Source: Bactrocera neohumeralis (Eukaryota > Arthropoda > Insecta > Diptera > Tephritidae). From it: 64,000 nucleotides of DNA. The stretch covers positions 66,651,528-66,715,527 of the forward strand of contig NC_065921.1 in NCBI RefSeq assembly GCF_024586455.1, given 5' to 3'. A model generated the notes under the pieces. The model was given only the letters and a program-made list of their open reading frames with translations, did not search any database and had not been told where the DNA came from. Within the stretch, counting starts at the first letter, position 1. Each line of letters begins with the position of its first letter. This document shows, one piece after another, positions 28,270 to 40,552 of the stretch. Position numbers and translations under genes: made by a program.

Positions 28270-29268
28270 ACACATCTTGCCGACAGCTTTCCCTTGTCCA
28301 CTATTATATGTGCTTTTTTTAATATGCTCGAGCTATTTCGCTCACCTTCAATCGACTGTCTCTTAATATAGGATTGCGAACTTTCTGTCCCTCTGCACGT
28401 AGAAGAAGGGTGACCATAAAAATCCAACCCAAAGTGCTCTTGTATTTGACTGCGCTCAAAAACTAGAATGAAACCTCTTACCGATATATTTTTTGATTAA
28501 AATTCGCTTCCATATGCAATCCAAATAAATATACATACAGGTCTGATTCGGCTAACAAAAGTCGACAAGGTTTTGACAATAGCCGCGAATAATAGTAGAG
28601 TCATTGGCCGGTGAGGATAGGTGCAATCGAACCGCACTTGCTTGCACTGCTGAAACTCTCAAACAATTTAATTATAAATCAATTTGTTTTAAATATAACC
28701 AAAACTGTCTAAATTCGAACAGGTGTACTTGTTAAGGGTCTAGGAATTGACGCTTAGTAATATTTCGGAAATATAAATTTATATAAAATATTAAAGCTTG
28801 TGTGCTATATTTTTTCAAGCATATACATATGTATCTATGTACTATATAAATAATATAGTAAATAAATAGTAATACCAAAGGCAATGAAATTTTCCTACCA
28901 ACATAATATGAACTTTAGCTGCCCAAAAACATCAAAATAAAAGACTAAACAAACAAAAATGAGCATAACGTACATACATATGTACATACATACTTATATT
29001 GGATATCGAATTACGATTTTGTCTACGTTTCCAGCAACACTTATTAACTACAAAAATACACACATACGTGCATACATATGTATGTACATAAGTTGATTCA
29101 TAAAAGCACACACATTAGCAAGAAATAAAGTGGAATAAAAGCGAAAATGGCCAAAAAGAGTGGCAAAAGTAGAAGTTTGGTGAACAAAAGTTTACTTTGA
29201 GGCACATAAATCTAGTATATACATATACCGTTACTATATGCTTTTTGTACACATTCAAATATGTTTGC
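28270..29268. other. Noncoding stretch
   Basis: Microsatellites near 28970-28995 and 29065-29095. No gene or element ends seen. Confidence 0.45.
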
Positions 29269-29269
29269 A

Positions 29270-29819
29270 TTAGGGTGAGTAAAAAACTGAAATTTTTCTG
29301 CTTGGTACTCTGCGAAATAGGTTCTTCTTAGACACTTTCCAAAAAAGAGACCTTAATTGAAATGAGAATATCTCTGCCTTACTGTTTTCTATTTTTTCAT
29401 AACAGATAAATAATATCGCTTTCAACCACTTGAAAAAACCTGCCGTTTCATAGATTTTATAGGAAATTGAAATCTCTTACGAGTTTTTCGTTAATCTAAC
29501 CGTTTAAAGATATTATCGCTTGAAGTTTGGTTATTGTAATTCAAGCTTTTTTTACAATGAAACAAAAAATCAGCAATAAATCGGAAAGCTTAAGTTTTAA
29601 AAATTTGAAAAATTGGTCTTTATTATTATTTTTCACTTAAGTTAAGGGTTTACGAGATTTTCATGGTCAAAGATCATATGTTTGTGTATATGTATATATG
29701 TGTATATATATACATATATTTTTTTAATTATAAAAGGCCATTCCGTTTCAAATGAAGAACTCATACTTTTTAGAATACCAAGCGGTGAAAAAATTTTTGA
29801 TTTTTTTGACACACCCTAA
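29270..29819. mobile_element. TTAGGGTG-ended element (550 bp)
   Basis: The left end TTAGGGTGAGTAAAAAACTG and the right end, complement of TTTTTTTGACACACCCTAA, are inverted. The same type of end occurs at 22704-22897. The GGTTCTTCTTAGACACTTTCC block near 29320 resembles the 22840 region. There is no transposase. A TATATG microsatellite sits inside near 29690-29720. Confidence 0.72.
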
Positions 29820-30202
29820 TATACATATAAATTAAATATAGTCAATATTCGAACCTTTATGTAAGCCCGATATGACTGAATGTCCTTTACAGTTGTTATT
29901 TTGTTCATATGTATGTATGTATATGCATATACTGCCACCTTATACATTATATACATACTATATGTACATACTACATACATATGTATATCCACATTTAGGT
30001 TAGTTTTGGCATATAAAGTACAATATTATGCTCGTAATGACATTTTATCAAGTTGAGTAAGGCAAGTGAACTCAAACGAAAAGGACAAGAAAAAAACACA
30101 TAAAAAATCAGGCAAGGCATTGTCATAAGTCAATAGTGAAAAGCCGAGCGCTGCTCAGTTTTCTGTCTAATTATTACTTGAACAATCGTTTAGTACATGT
30201 TT

Positions 30203-31238
30203 TTTTATACTCTCGCAACAAAGTTGCTAAGGAGAGTATTATAGTTTTGTTCACATAACGGTTGTTTGTAAGTCCTAAAACTAAAAGAGTCAGATATAGG
30301 GTTATATATACCAAAGTGATCAGGGTGACAAGTAGAGTTGAAATCCGGATGTCCGTCCGTCTGTCCGTCCGTCCGTCTGTCCGTTCGTCCGTCCGTACAA
30401 GCTGTAACTTGAGTAAAAATTGAAATATCATGATGAAACTTGGTTCACGTATTTCTTGGCTCCATAAGAAGGTTAAGTTCGAAAATGGGCAAAATCGGCC
30501 CACTGCCACGCCCACAAAATGGTGGAAACCGAAAACCTATAAAGTGTCATAACTAAGCCATAAATAAAGATATTAAAGTGAAATTTGGCACAAAGGATCG
30601 CATTAGAGAGGGGCATATTTGGACGTAATTTTTTTGGAAAAGTGGGCGTGGCCCCGCCCCCTACTAAGTTTTTTGTAAATATCTCGGAAACTATTATAGC
30701 TATGTCAACCAAACTCTTCAGAGTCGTTTTCTTAGGCATTTCCATATACAGTTCAAAAACGGAAGAAATCGGATAATAACCACGCCCACCTCCCATACAA
30801 AGGTTATGTTGAAAATCACTAAAAGTGCGTTAACCGACTAACAAAAAACGTCAGAAACACTAAATTTTACGGAAGAAATGGCAGAAGGAAGCTGTCTCCA
30901 GGCTTTTTTTAGAAATTGAAAATGGGCGTGGCGTCGCCTACTTATGGACCAAAAACCATATCTCAGGAACTACTCTGTCGATTTCAATGAAATTCGGTAT
31001 ATAATATTTTCTTCCTGATGACATGTACGAAATATGGGTGAAATCGGTTCACAACCACGCCTTCTTCCAATATAACGCTATTTTGAATTCCATCTGATGC
31101 CTTCTCTGTATAATATATAGTACATTAGGAACCAATGATGATAGCGGAATAAAACTTTACAAAAATACGGTATTTGAAAAATATGTAAATGATTTGATAA
31201 TGAAATCTCGATTATCATTTTATCATGCGAGTATAAAA
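30203..31238 (-). repeat. Dispersed GGGCGTGGC-containing noncoding repeat, full copy
   Basis: The ends are inverted: TTTTATACTCTCGCA at 30203-30217 and TGCGAGTATAAAA at 31226-31238. The left end is itself an imperfect hairpin (ACTCTCGCAACAAAGTTGC..GAGAGT). A GTCC/GTCT tetranucleotide tract spans about 30352-30398. CCACGCCC blocks occur at 30510, 30650, 30780 and 31055. It aligns with 1798-2693 in inverse orientation. No coding frame is credited. Confidence 0.8.
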
Positions 31239-31559
31239 TGTTCGGCATACGCCAGCAGCCCTTACACTTTGTTTTTTATGCCATAAGAATGATCAGTGAC
31301 AGTTCTCAGGCAACTTTAACCTCAATCTCAAATAATTGTTTTTTAAAACAGGTTTTCAGCGTGTTTAATTAAATACCAAAGGGTATTGGCTTCAATTCTA
31401 ATTTGAATTTTTGTATATTCCTGGTGATACCATAAATTAAAGGTCCAACTAATTAAAACCGACACCAAAAGGCTGATGGATTTTATGCCAATCTTTAATG
31501 TTTCCGATATACGCTCTGAGTTTCGCCTACGTACCAATACCCTCACCAAATGTAAGGAT

Positions 31560-32040
31560 TCATGAATAGTTATTCTTTGCCAATTGTGGTTAGAATTTTA
31601 ACAGTCTGGGTAGGTTAACACCAATAAGCCACCATTGTGTTTGGTTCTTTATGCCAAAAGGGTGCAGTTACTAGGTTCATGATAGTTATTCTTTACAGCG
31701 AATTTTAACAGACTCTGCGGCCTCACTATCGACACCTCCTCCAGTGTATCATATCATGGACCCCAGATGCTTACAGCGTAGTCTTGCCAATGCGGGACAA
31801 GTGCACAAGAAATGCTCCATTCTTTCCCTGGTGCCTTGCTCTAGACATTTCCTGCAATCTTCTCGATATATTGGGTTAGAATGACTCTGAACCACAAAAT
31901 TTTATACATGTGAACATATTTAATGGCAGTTGAAAACCGGCTGGTAGTCTCCCAATCACTTATAGATTCCAAACTGGAAACTAGGCTATTTAGACTGTCC
32001 AACTCTTTTGTATTCCACTCCGGGGAATGAATTCGGATTT
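31560..32040 (-). mobile_element. RNase H-type non-LTR retrotransposon, C-terminal zinc-motif fragment
   Basis: The minus strand at 31740-31865 encodes CRKCLEQGTRERMEHFLCTC followed by PALARLRCKHLGS. This is a CCHC-like motif followed by the conserved (L/A)RLR region at the end of ORF2 in several fly LINEs. The rest is too decayed to read. A different family from the copy at 4405-5339. Confidence 0.62.
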
Positions 32041-32275
32041 TTTATTTTTTATTAAAAGAGATTTAAAGTTGTTCTTTTTTAAGAAAGAGCGGGTATTTTG
32101 ACGCAAAGTATTGTTATTACAAATTTGACTTCCAAATAAATTATTAAAAGATATTTGCTTATAAAGTATATAAGAAAGAAGTAAGATTCATGTTAGGATA
32201 TTTAAAACATGTACATAAGTGTTTTGACATTTAAATATTTTTTTTATATTGAGGCTTAAAAGTTAATTTTGAAAA

Positions 32276-32523
32276 TCTTCTTCTTTTTCTTTATTGGCGT
32301 AGACACCGCTTATGCGGTTATGGCCGAGTTTACAAAAGCTTTTTTCTTCTTTGTGAGTTATGGTTCGCCTTCTCACTTTAGCTCGCCTTCAAACGGATGT
32401 TTTTTGGCTACTCAGAGAATACTTGGTCTAGAACCGGAAGTTGTGATCTGTTAAGCCTTATGTAAAAGAATCGTTTCTGGCCACTCCCAAGTGAATGGCG
32501 CTCAGAGAACTTTCCTCACTTGA
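32276..32523 (-). mobile_element. RTE-like LINE, short composite of its two ends
   Basis: The left portion is the LINE 3' end: TTATTGGCGTAGACACCGCT preceded by TTCTTCTTTTTC, a (GAA)n-like tail when read on the minus strand. It passes directly at about 32345 into the 5' leader block (TTCTCACTTTAGCTCGCCTT through CCACTCCCAAGTGAATGGCG). No ORF sequence remains between them. Confidence 0.78.
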
Positions 32524-32799
32524 TTTTCAATCTTCACCGTATTTAGGCAACTCAGCTTTCATATTTTTCAAAAAAGTTTCAGCTCGAGATTGATCCGTAG
32601 TTCCTTGTTTCAAAATGTAAATCGTAATAATTTATAAGTGTTCTTTCTTAACATTCTAGCACAAAATATTCTAAAAAATTAATAGTAAAGGTAGCAACAA
32701 ATTTAGCTGAGAAGAAGGTTTTCTTTAAAAATATACATATGCAATTCTGTACCTAAAAACTCTTATTTAAACATACAAATATTTGTATCGTATACATGG

Positions 32800-33416
32800 T
32801 ACCCGAAAATTGTAAATAAAACGCAAAATAATTAATTAATTATCAATATTTATTTTGTCGCCTTTAAAGTAATTCCCACCATATGTAATACACTTTATGA
32901 CAACGATTTTTCCAGTCCTCGAAACACATTTCATAAACACTTTTGCGATAGTCTTCAGCTCCTTAAGCGAATTTTCTTTTCGATCGACTGAAAACTGTTT
33001 CCACGGAGAGGCAACTTCAGTTTAGGGAACAGAAAAAAATCACAAGAAGCCAAATCTCGTGAATACGGTGGTTTATTCACTGCGTTTTTGGCTTTTAATT
33101 CGGTCCATCGTACTCTTTTTGAAAAAACTTCAGAACGCGTTTCGTACCCAAAATATCCACCAAAGCTTGAGCTCTCTGGCCATCTCTCCAACACTTGCCT
33201 GTCGCTTTTCAAGCACCATATCCTTCACTTTGTTAATGTTTTTATCAGTTGAAGAGTTCGAGGGTCGTCTAGAACGAGCTATGTCTTCAACGATCTCTCG
33301 ACCGTCTATGAAGGCTTTGAACCACTCCTAGCAATTAAAAACAGTTTTACCAACTAAGCAAATTACATTTTTTAAATATTATTTACCAGGGTAATTTAAT
33401 TACTTTTTTTTACGTG
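32800..33416 (-). mobile_element. mariner relic, internally deleted
   Basis: The left end ACCCGAAAATTGTAAATAAA and right end CCAGGGTAATTTAATTAC are similar to the ends of the relics at 58.9 and 60.38 kb. The minus strand encodes pieces of a mariner transposase: GGYFGYETRSEVFSKRVRW-like sequence, then PYSRDLASCDFFLFPKLKLP and LRGNSFQSIEKK, then, in another frame, the terminal region ending near GNYFKGD. The first two catalytic Asp regions are deleted. Confidence 0.75.
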
Positions 33417-33419
33417 CTT

Positions 33420-34440
33420 TTTTGTACCAATTTGTGTATGGAATAACAGTTAAAATAGTAAAACACTATATTCCAAAAACCAATTAAAATACATAGAAGT
33501 AAATCGTTAAAGGAAAATGGGTAAATAAACAACACTGAAAGTAGAAATAATTTTTTCAAGTGGGCATTTTTAGCAGTAACTATAGTTTAAGACAGTAGTT
33601 TCTTGTTGCAAATATTACTCCCGAACAAAGAGAAATTCTTTGTTACATACGCCAAAAGAACTAATAAAACTTATATCACAAATTTTCAGTCATAAAAGCA
33701 ACAGCTTATTAGTTATTAAACGAGCTTAATCGCTTTTAAAAATTAAGCTCGGCTAAACGTATAACTCTGCTTTGTGGGTGGTCGCGTGCGCTGGCCCTTT
33801 TTGGCTTTAATAAGCTTATATTCTTAATGCGGCTTTAATTGCTGAGATTTTAACGTTTCACTTGTGCACACAAACTTACATACATATATACGTATATGTG
33901 CAACGGTTATAGTTTTTATTTTCTTTTTAAATTTGTTTCCTTCATCACAAATTTTTCTTAGCTGAATGAAGTTCAAAATTCATTGACGGGGAATTAATTC
34001 ATAAATGTGTCGTTAAGCAGTTGTTATTGTTGGGCTGCCACTCGAGCACAGCTTTCGTGCAAGCGTCGCTATTTAAAATATGTACATATGTAAGTATGTA
34101 CGTAGACACTACATCGCTGCCTTCTGCAGCAACTTGGCGCTCATCGAAAGTTTTGTTTTTCGTTCTGTAAGCATCTTTTAGCTTTTTGTTGTTGTTGGCA
34201 CAAGTGCATTAGCTTGGAAATAAAAAAATTAAATACACTTGACTGGATTAAAAACAAACGATCGTCACGTGTTCGTCGCGCAACAAGCACAATGAGAGAC
34301 TGGACAAAGAGAAATTGCTAAAAAGCGAGAATGTTAAAATTAAATTGTTTTTACTCTTATGGTTAAACTATTTTGTTCGTAGGAAAATCAAATGAACGGT
34401 GAAATAGTAAAAATAAGATCCCTAAACTATAGCAGCATAT
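33420..34440. other. Noncoding stretch
   Basis: AT-rich with a CAGCA/TTGTTG-rich part near 34110-34200 and a TACATATG tract near 34078-34100. Nothing recognised. Confidence 0.4.
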
Positions 34441-34559
34441 AATACTAAAGGAGATTTCGTTTCCAAAAAAGTATAGTCTAGGACACTCTGGTTGCTATAT
34501 ATCCACCACTGAACTGACATCTTAGCAGCTTTCTTCAGACTACTTTTGAAATATATTAC

Positions 34560-34780
34560 GAAGCTCCGTCTGTCCGTCCATCCGTCTGTACAAGCGATAA
34601 CTCGAGTAAACATTAAGATATTTTGATGAAACTTGTGACAAGTGTTTCTTGGCTAAAAAGTAAGGACGAGTTTGTATATCGGCGTTGTCGGACCATTGTC
34701 ACGCCCATAAAAAGTGTGGCTCCGCCCTCTAGTAGGCTTACTGTACATATCTCATAAACCAAAGTAACAAAAACCAAATT
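34560..34780 (-). repeat. GGGCGTGGC-type dispersed repeat, fragment
   Basis: Contains CTGTCCGTCCATCCGTCTGTACAAG, TTTTGATGAAACTTG..AAGTGTTTCTTGGCT and CACGCCCATAAAAAGTGTGGC-like blocks in the same order as 30360-30660. The remainder to about 35190 is too diverged to assign. Confidence 0.65.
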
Positions 34781-35206
34781 CCTTTAGAGCAAATATTATA
34801 AGAGCTCTTATCGACATTGTGAAAATAATATAATAGCATTGGATCTTATCTTTATTATATCTTTACACAAAAAGTGCCTTTGAAGCTTGACACCTTATGA
34901 CAAAAATCACCGAATCAAAACTCTTTAAGCCCCTTGGTGCCGATTGACTTTTAACGAAAATATGGGTCAATGTATGAGATATATAACTGATATTAGTATG
35001 TCTGTGTGTAACAAATGAGTTGAATCGGGTCAATACCTCCATATACCTAATATAAACATTTTCGATCTTCCTACCGCATATATCGGTCAGCAGAAACTTG
35101 ATCTAAAACTCATATAACTAACGGGCCTTACGTACCTGAAGGTATTATACCTTCAAGATTATACCCGAAATTAGCCTTTCGTCATTGGTTTTATCATATT
35201 TTTATA

Positions 35207-35849
35207 CCCTGAACAGGGTATATTAAGTTTGTCACGAAGTTTGTAATACCCAGAAGGAAGCGTCGGAGACCCTATAAAGTATATACATATATAAATGATC
35301 AGTATGTTGAGCTGAGTCGATTTAGCCATGTCCGTCGGTCTGTCTGTCCGTCTGTATATATACGAACTAGTCCCTCAGTTTTTGAGATATCGTTTTGAAA
35401 ATTTGCAAACATCCATTTCTCTTCAAGAAGCTGCTCATTTGTCGGAACAGCCGATATCGGACAACTATAACATATAGCTGCCATATAAACTGAACGGTCG
35501 GAATCAAGTTCTTGTATGGAAAACTTTCACATTTGACAATGTATCTTCTCGAAATTTGGTATAGATTATTTTCTAAGGCAATAATGTAATCTCCGAAAAA
35601 AATTGCAGATCGGTTAACTGTAGAGAATAGCTGCCATACAAACCGAACGATCGGAATCAAGGGCTTGTATGGAAAACTTTCACATTTGACAATATATCTT
35701 CACGAAATTTGGTATAAATTATTTTCTAAGGCACCAATGTAATCTCTGAAAAAATTGTTCAGATCGGATTACTATAACGTATAGCTTCCATACAAACTGA
35801 ACACATAGTTACTAAAAGAAATGCACCTGTGCCCAAGTTAACGTTTTTT
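35207..35849 (+). repeat. TATACCCTG-headed dispersed repeat, fullest copy
   Basis: The head palindrome TATACCCTG-AA-CAGGGTATA at about 35208-35227 is perfect. It is followed by TTAAGTTTGTCACGAAGTTT, GGAAGCGTCGGAGACCCTAT, a TGTCCGTCGGTCTGTCTGTCC tract, then two tandem copies of a 153-bp unit (AAACTTTCACATTTGACAAT at 35521 and again at 35674). The tail CCAAGTTAACGTTTTTTCTTG ends near 35849; its hairpin is decayed here but intact at 26864. No protein is implied. Confidence 0.82.
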
Positions 35850-36009
35850 CTTGTTTGCCATGATTTTGTATTTATCTTTCAGAAATAATATACATATGTT
35901 GTTCCCTTTATGCCAATTTCTTAATTTTGTTTGGCCTCATGTGAATATTCTTAAAATCATTGACCATGGAGAAAATATAATAAGTATCTCTCTCCAGAGA
36001 TGAAGATAT

Positions 36010-36155
36010 CTTCAGTTGTCTGAAGTTGTGTAGAAGGACTTGAGTTTGATCGATCAGTTTCTATATAAGGTTGTACCGTTGGGTTAAAAAATAATTCATA
36101 CCGATTTTCATGAAGATATCTTGTCAAATAAGGGCTTTAGTTGCGACAACCAGCT
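36010..36155 (-). repeat. TATACCCTG-headed repeat fragment beside the DD41D fold-back
   Basis: Contains CATGAAGATATCTTGTCAAA and TTGATCGATCAGTTTCTAT, matching the internal unit of the family in reverse. It stops at the TA flank of the next element. Confidence 0.55.
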
Positions 36156-36156
36156 A

Positions 36157-36754
36157 TCGGGTGATTTTTTAAGAGCTTGATAACTTTTTTTAAAAAAAAA
36201 CGCATAAAATTTGCAAAATCTCATCGGTTCTTTATTTGAAACGTTAGATTGGTTCATGACATTTACTTTTTGAAGATAATTTCATTTAAATGTTGACCGC
36301 GGCTGCGTCTTAGGTGGTCCATTCGGAAAGTCCAATTTTGGGCAACTTTTTCGAGCATTTCGGCCGGAATAGCCCGAATTTCTTCGGAAATGTTGTCTTC
36401 CAAAGCTGGAATAGTTGCTGGCTTATTTCTGTAGACTTTAGACTTGACGTAGCCCCACAAAAAATAGTCTAAAGGCGTTAAATCGCATGATCTTGGTGGC
36501 CAACTTACGGGTCCATTTCTTGAGATGAATTGTTCTCCGAAGTTTTCCTTCAAAATGGCCATAGAATCGCGAGCTGTGTGGCATGTAGCGCCATCTTGTT
36601 GAAACCACATGAGTCAACATTTAAATGAAATTATCTTCAAAAAGTAAATGTCATGAACCAATCTAACGTTTCAAATAAAGAACCGATGAGATTTTGCAAA
36701 TTTTATGCGTTTTTTTTTTAAAAAAAGTTATCAAGCTCTTAAAAAATCACCCGA
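36157..36754. mobile_element. Fold-back transposon with about 141-bp arms (DD41D mariner-related)
   Basis: TA lies on both sides (36155-36156 and 36755-36756). The left arm 36157-36297 and right arm 36613-36754 are inverted and nearly identical, differing mainly by one base in an A/T run. Both start TCGGGTGATTTTTTAAGAGC. The 315-bp centre encodes the C-terminal half of a transposase on the minus strand. The last codons and stop of that gene fall inside the left arm, and therefore also, in mirror image, inside the right arm. Confidence 0.9.
36263..36612 (-). pseudogene. Transposase C-terminal fragment, DD41D type
   Basis: Reads FQQDGATCHTARDSMAILKE at the start and RSCDLTPLDYFLWGYVKSKV further on, ending HLNEIIFKK and a stop. 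FQQDG carries the second catalytic Asp, and PLDYF the third, 41 residues later. This spacing is described for rosa-like (DD41D) relatives of mariner. The DNA-binding half and first catalytic Asp are absent. The N-terminal half of a related gene is at 46299-46680. Confidence 0.82.
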
Positions 36755-37039
36755 TATAAGTTAGCACCCCATACATTCAAAAAGTATCATATGATGCATT
36801 AATATCATATGATACATAGTAATATAATATGACACCACTAAATCGCTGAGAGTGCGACACGTGTAGTGGCAACCTGTGGGAAGCGCTCCGTCAGCAAACT
36901 CCGTACCCGTTGCAGCGGCAAACATAGGTCTAGAGTTAAGTATAATTAATTGTAAATTTTAGTTTTTAAGCGGAATTCAATAAAGGAACAACATAGCTCC
37001 CGAAAAACATTTTTTTTATTAAAAGTAACTAAACGTTTT

Positions 37040-37290
37040 TTAACTTACATATATTGGCGTTTTTTAACAAGGAGCTGCTTATTGGCAAGAAATGTGTGTA
37101 CTTATGTAAAATTTCAGTTCGATATTTCAAAAATTGAGGCACATATGTACAGATGTATGTATGTATATACAGGCGAACAGATCGTAACACTGATCATTGT
37201 TATAATTTTTATAGAGTCTACCACGTTCCCATTTGAGTATTACAAACTTCGTGACAAACTTAATATACCTTGTTCAGAGCATAAATACAA
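37040..37290 (-). repeat. TATACCCTG-headed dispersed repeat, reversed head part
   Basis: Ends with ATTACAAACTTCGTGACAAA, CTTAATATACCTTGTTCAG. This is the complement of the head region, with the palindrome partly decayed. Confidence 0.65.
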
Positions 37291-37299
37291 AACTTGAGT

Positions 37300-39360
37300 A
37301 GAGCAAGTTGGCCATGAGAGTATATTCTACCAGAATATGCTAATAAAATATGTGTTACATACTATACCATATAAATATGTAAGTATGTACGTACATATTT
37401 ATGATCATTGAGAACATCAAAGCGAAGACTCAAAAGTAGCTTAAGGGCGCTTCAAGAGCACAAAGCTGCATCGCGCCAACAACATGCCACCCTTTATCGT
37501 TAAAGTGTTAATCTTGTCACCAGACAATTCGCAGCCGATGAACATGTGGAACGAATAACTACAAAAACAACACTAATGCATGGCTATGTTTGGAATTTGA
37601 CTTACTTGTAGCACTGCACACATGCTCATACATTCATACATATGTATATTTACGCACTAACGATGGAAGTGCGAAGCTGTGAGTGACATTAAAACGCATA
37701 CGAAACATTTAAGCGCATAGCCGGGCAATTTGTAATGATCTGTTGCTGCATAAAAATGTCGTAGTTCCTATATGGATACATACATACATACAGAGAGGAA
37801 TGTAAGTAGGAAGATGCACTTGCCGCTAAATGCAACGGATGCCAATGCGGAGGACATGCAAATTCTGCTGGCTTGTTCGTATACTGTGCCGTTGTAAGCG
37901 GCGACCAAAATAAATGATTGTGACATAAACAGAAATAAAATTAAATGCAACAAAAACAACAAGGAAGCTGCTGTGGCAGTACTAAATAGTATAAATAAAT
38001 GTCTGTAAGGGGCGGAGGCCAATCATATGTGAAATGCAGTTTGAGTGTGCCTGAGTCTAGAGCCTAGACAGTTACAGTTGAAATCTACAGAAATTATATT
38101 TAAATCGCGTAGCTTTTCGAACGTTAAAGCCAAGCTTCGTGCGCAATTTTCCCGCCACTAATTTTTTTCTGAATATTTCTGCTTTGCTGTGCTCTTTTGT
38201 GTTATCGATGATCGTCTGTAATTGTAGATTTTTATATGCCATCACCAGCAGCTTTTTAATGTTGTGCTGTAACAGCAACAATAACAATATACAAATATAT
38301 GTATGTACATATATACATGTGCGTGAAGCGAGCAATAACAACATGAGCTGTGGGTTACGAAATGGTCATCAGGCAAAAGTGCGTTGTGTGACAATTAATA
38401 AAGGCAACGGCGAGCAACAACAACAAAAGTGCGCTAACTAAATAAGCGCTAATAAAATGCAAGCAAAAAATCAGCAACAACAACTACTACTACTACAAAT
38501 GTGACAAACAAATGAGAAGCCACCACAAACGCACCCATGAAACATTAACAACAGCCACAACGTCGCCAGACAGTGTCCTCAGTTTATGCCCCCACACCGA
38601 GCTCTTCCTTGGCGAATTGTGACTGTAACCACGAACAGCACAGTCACAGCATGCATCCTTGCTTCTTCTTCCAAAGGAATGCTATACCTTTCCACTTACA
38701 AATTACTGCAAATGAATATGTTTGTATATATGTATATACATATGTACATATATGTATGTATATGTATGGTATATACATATGTGCATGTACATACAAAAAT
38801 ACACACATTATAGTGTGCAGTGCCTCAGTGGTCAACTTCAGTTCCAACTCCAACTCGGCAGCACTGGTGCACAAGATCGCCGAGACGATCACACCATCAG
38901 CGACATTAACAATCAACAATCGCCAGCCAGCGGTCAACATTATCCGCTTAAAAACATTAGCAGCGACAGCAGGAATAACAAGAAAGCCAACAGCGACAAC
39001 AACCACAACATAAGCAACAACTGTAATAATCTAGCGTCAGCGTAAATAAGATCATAAAATTCAACACTTGAAGAAACGGGAGGGCAACAAAGCGAGACAG
39101 TGGGCATTCACAAGTTTTTGTGTGGAAAAACAATAATATTATATATATACATACTAATAAACAATTATAAATGCGTAGAAGTAAAAATTAAATTAATATT
39201 AAAAAAAATAAAATAAATTAAAAAACAATAGAAAAAATATAATTAAATAAAATAATAAAAATATTCATAACAAAATTACAAAAATGTTTTACATAGTTAT
39301 GTTTCAACTAAAACATATTAAATAAAATAATTTTAGAAAAAAATAAAACTAAACCAAAAA
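37300..39360. other. Noncoding, locally less AT-rich stretch
   Basis: CAACAA/CAGCAA-rich low complexity at 38400-38500 and 38900-39020. A large TACATATG microsatellite lies at 38720-38790. Frames of up to 146 codons here pass through these tracts and show no domain. The 38800-39050 part reads Ser/Asn/Thr-rich in all frames, a composition effect. The base composition and lack of transposon similarity make it a reasonable place to look for regulatory DNA. Confidence 0.4.
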
Positions 39361-39366
39361 ATATTA

Positions 39367-40535
39367 GGTTGTCAAATATCTCCCTTCCGATTTTTTACTC
39401 TTTATTCAATGCTTTATAAAAAGTGTTCGGATTTAGTTCAAATATGCGCATCTTGATGGCAACTTCATTATACCCCCCTCGCGGAAACCCCCTTCCTTAT
39501 TTGCGAAGAACTCGGACAGCCACTTTTCACAAGCCTCTTTTGAGTTCAACTTTACACCAACAAGGGCGTTCGCCATGGACAGAAACAGGTGGTAATCACT
39601 TGGCGCTATGTCCGGGCTATATGGTGGATGCGATAAAACCTCCCATATTCCCGTATTTCTAACGAGTCATCAACGAAGTGTGTGGTCTGGCGTTGTCTTG
39701 GTGGAACACTACACCCTTCCTGTTGGCCAATTCGGGACGTTTCTGGACTATCGCCTGCTTCAAGCGGTCCAGTTGTTCGCAGTAGATGGTAGAATTAAGC
39801 GTCTGGCCATATGGGAGCAGCTCATAGTGGATGATTCCCTTCCAATCCCACCAAACACACAGCAAAACCTTCCTGGCCGTCAATCCCGGCTTGGCCACTG
39901 TTTGAGACGATTCACCGGCCTTCGACCACGACCGTTTTCGCTTGATATTGTCGTATGTGATCCATTTTTCGTCGCCTGTCACCATCCACTTCAAAAATGG
40001 GTCGAGTTCGTTCTGTTCCAGCAGCATATCGCAGGCGTTGATGTGGTCCAGAAGTTTTTTTTTCGTCAAATCATGCGGCACCCAAACATCAAGCTTTTTT
40101 GTGTATCCAGCCTTCTGCAGATGGTTTAAAATGGTTTGGTGACTAACTTCCATCTTCTGGGCGATGTCACGAGATGGCACATGCCGGTCTAACTCGATGT
40201 TTTCCATGATTTGATCGGTATTCGTCGTCAAAGTTCTTCCGCCGGCTGGCTTATCCATGGTGTCGTTTTCACCCGCTCTGAATCGTCGAAACCATTCGTC
40301 CGCAGTTCGAAGTGATAGAGTACCATCCCCCAAAACACCACTAATCTCACGAAACGTTTCTCAAGCGGAAAACTTTAAAATAGCGCGAATTTCGGCGTTA
40401 GTGAACTCCATGTTTACACGTCTATAACTGTTGAACGCAATATCCAAACTAATTATGCATAGCGTCGTTTTGTAGGTTATGTCAAGACCGCGAAATTTAA
40501 GAGACAGAAAGGCGGAAGGGAGATATTTGACAACC
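39367..40535 (-). mobile_element. mariner-family transposon, complete ends (1169 bp)
   Basis: Perfect 23-bp terminal inverted repeats lie at 39367-39389 and 40513-40535, starting GGTTGTCAAATATCTCCCTT. TA duplications flank them (39365-39366 and 40536-40537). The length is normal for mariner. The unmutated ends suggest that this is the youngest DNA transposon in the window, although its transposase is broken. Confidence 0.93.
39433..40411 (-). pseudogene. mariner transposase, two or more lesions
   Basis: It starts MEFTNAEIRAILKFSA at 40411, then an in-frame TGA (codon 17). A long intact stretch follows, including WVPHDLTKKKL, VTGDEKWITYDN (first Asp) and VVFHQDNARPHTS (second Asp). A TAG at about 39660 is followed by a +1 frame change into WEVLSHPPYSPDIAPSDYHL (third Asp, DD34D), and the frame ends at a TAA at 39433-39435. 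The C-terminus looks slightly shortened. Not functional as read. Confidence 0.9.
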
Positions 40536-40552
40536 TAATATATAAACTTATA

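Noticed and set aside
38315..38335. GTGCGTGAAGCGAGC, partial match in reverse to a Pax6 paired-domain site
   Set aside because: Only part of the consensus is matched and it stands alone; chance occurrence over 64 kb is likely.
38573..39045. 146- and 107-codon overlapping frames, Ser/Asn/Thr-rich
   Set aside because: All frames look alike because of CAA/CAG tracts and a microsatellite; no splice context or family.
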